From: Sulfurovum sp.
Lineage (GTDB): Bacteria > Campylobacterota > Campylobacteria > Campylobacterales > Sulfurovaceae
Assembly: GCA_015661795.1 (NCBI GenBank)
Contig: DQVJ01000030.1
Span: forward strand, 1 to 6,779
Direction of reading: 5' to 3'
DNA: 6,779 nt
Shown: positions 6,700-6,779 of the stretch, piece by piece
Position numbering within the stretch: position 1 is the stretch's first letter
Layout of the letters: the number at the start of each line of letters is the position of its first letter
Notes under the pieces: model-generated
Told to the model about the DNA's origin: nothing
Database searches by the model: none
The model's input: the letters and a program-made list of their open reading frames with translations, nothing else
Translations under genes and position numbers: made by a program

Positions 6700-6779
6700 A
6701 TGAAAAAAATACTTTTTATCACTTTCCTCATAACATTACTCAATGCAGGAGAACCCATGAAACATTTTTATGACTTTAA
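6700..6779 (+). CDS. Start of an exported protein, possibly glutathione-peroxidase-like (3' partial)
   Basis: An ATG 6 bases after TAAGGA opens a frame that runs off the window edge; 26 complete codons are visible. The product begins MKKILFITFLITLLNAGEP: a Lys-Lys start, a hydrophobic core and then a polar turn, which looks like a signal peptide, so the protein is probably periplasmic or a lipid-free secreted protein. The next residues, MKHFYDF, resemble the start of glutathione-peroxidase/thioredoxin-fold enzymes, which often begin with a short aromatic-YDF stretch. That family guess rests on seven residues and is weak. A second in-frame ATG at the MKHFYDF point could be the start of a cytosolic version. 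It has its own likely promoter and is separated from mdh by 117 bp, so it is probably not part of the hydrogenase operon. Confidence 0.6.
   Translation, partial: MKKILFITFLITLLNAGEPMKHFYDF

Overview
The window carries a nearly complete operon for a cytoplasmic, NAD(H)-linked, group 3d [NiFe] hydrogenase of the Ralstonia eutropha (Cupriavidus necator) soluble-hydrogenase type. The gene order is hoxF-hoxU-hoxY-hoxH-hoxW-hoxI, all on the plus strand. An NAD-type malate dehydrogenase gene (mdh) follows in the same direction, and the window ends in the first codons of a further gene with a signal peptide. Only the extreme 5' end of hoxF, probably one to two dozen codons, lies outside the window.

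Organism: the DNA is AT-rich (roughly 40% GC by eye), with A/T-ending codons, AAGGA-type ribosome binding sites and T-rich promoters with a good -10 box but a poor -35 box. Together with an LDH-like malate dehydrogenase, this suits a Campylobacterota chemolithoautotroph (Sulfurovum/Sulfurimonas-like). This is inference: nothing in the window is a taxonomic marker. The Hox proteins look strikingly like the beta-proteobacterial R. eutropha enzyme as I remember it, so the operon may have been acquired laterally.

Layout: 1-1773 hoxF (diaphorase, NADH/FMN subunit fused to a NuoE-like domain); 1770-2477 hoxU (Fe-S electron relay); 2470-3099 hoxY (hydrogenase small subunit); 3114-4586 hoxH (NiFe large subunit with a C-terminal peptide that is cleaved off); 4591-5052 hoxW (the endoprotease that cleaves it); 5082-5585 hoxI (cyclic-nucleotide-binding-fold accessory subunit). 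The first genes overlap by 4 and 8 bp and the later gaps are 4-29 bp, so they are very probably one transcript. A 49-bp gap with a -10-like box precedes mdh (5635-6582). A perfect 11-bp inverted repeat lies just after mdh, then an extended -10 promoter and the start of a secreted protein at 6700.

How they work together: HoxHY splits H2, electrons pass through the Fe-S clusters of HoxY, HoxU and HoxF to FMN, and NAD+ is reduced to NADH (reversibly). HoxW matures HoxH, and HoxI is a dissociable extra subunit in the R. eutropha enzyme. In R. eutropha, hoxI is followed by hypA2B2F2 maturation genes. Here that place is taken by mdh, whose product uses NADH to reduce oxaloacetate to malate, the entry step of the reductive branch of the TCA cycle. 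No hyp genes, transposase, RNA gene or CRISPR array is visible. This is a known hydrogenase family in an interesting genomic setting, not a wholly new system.
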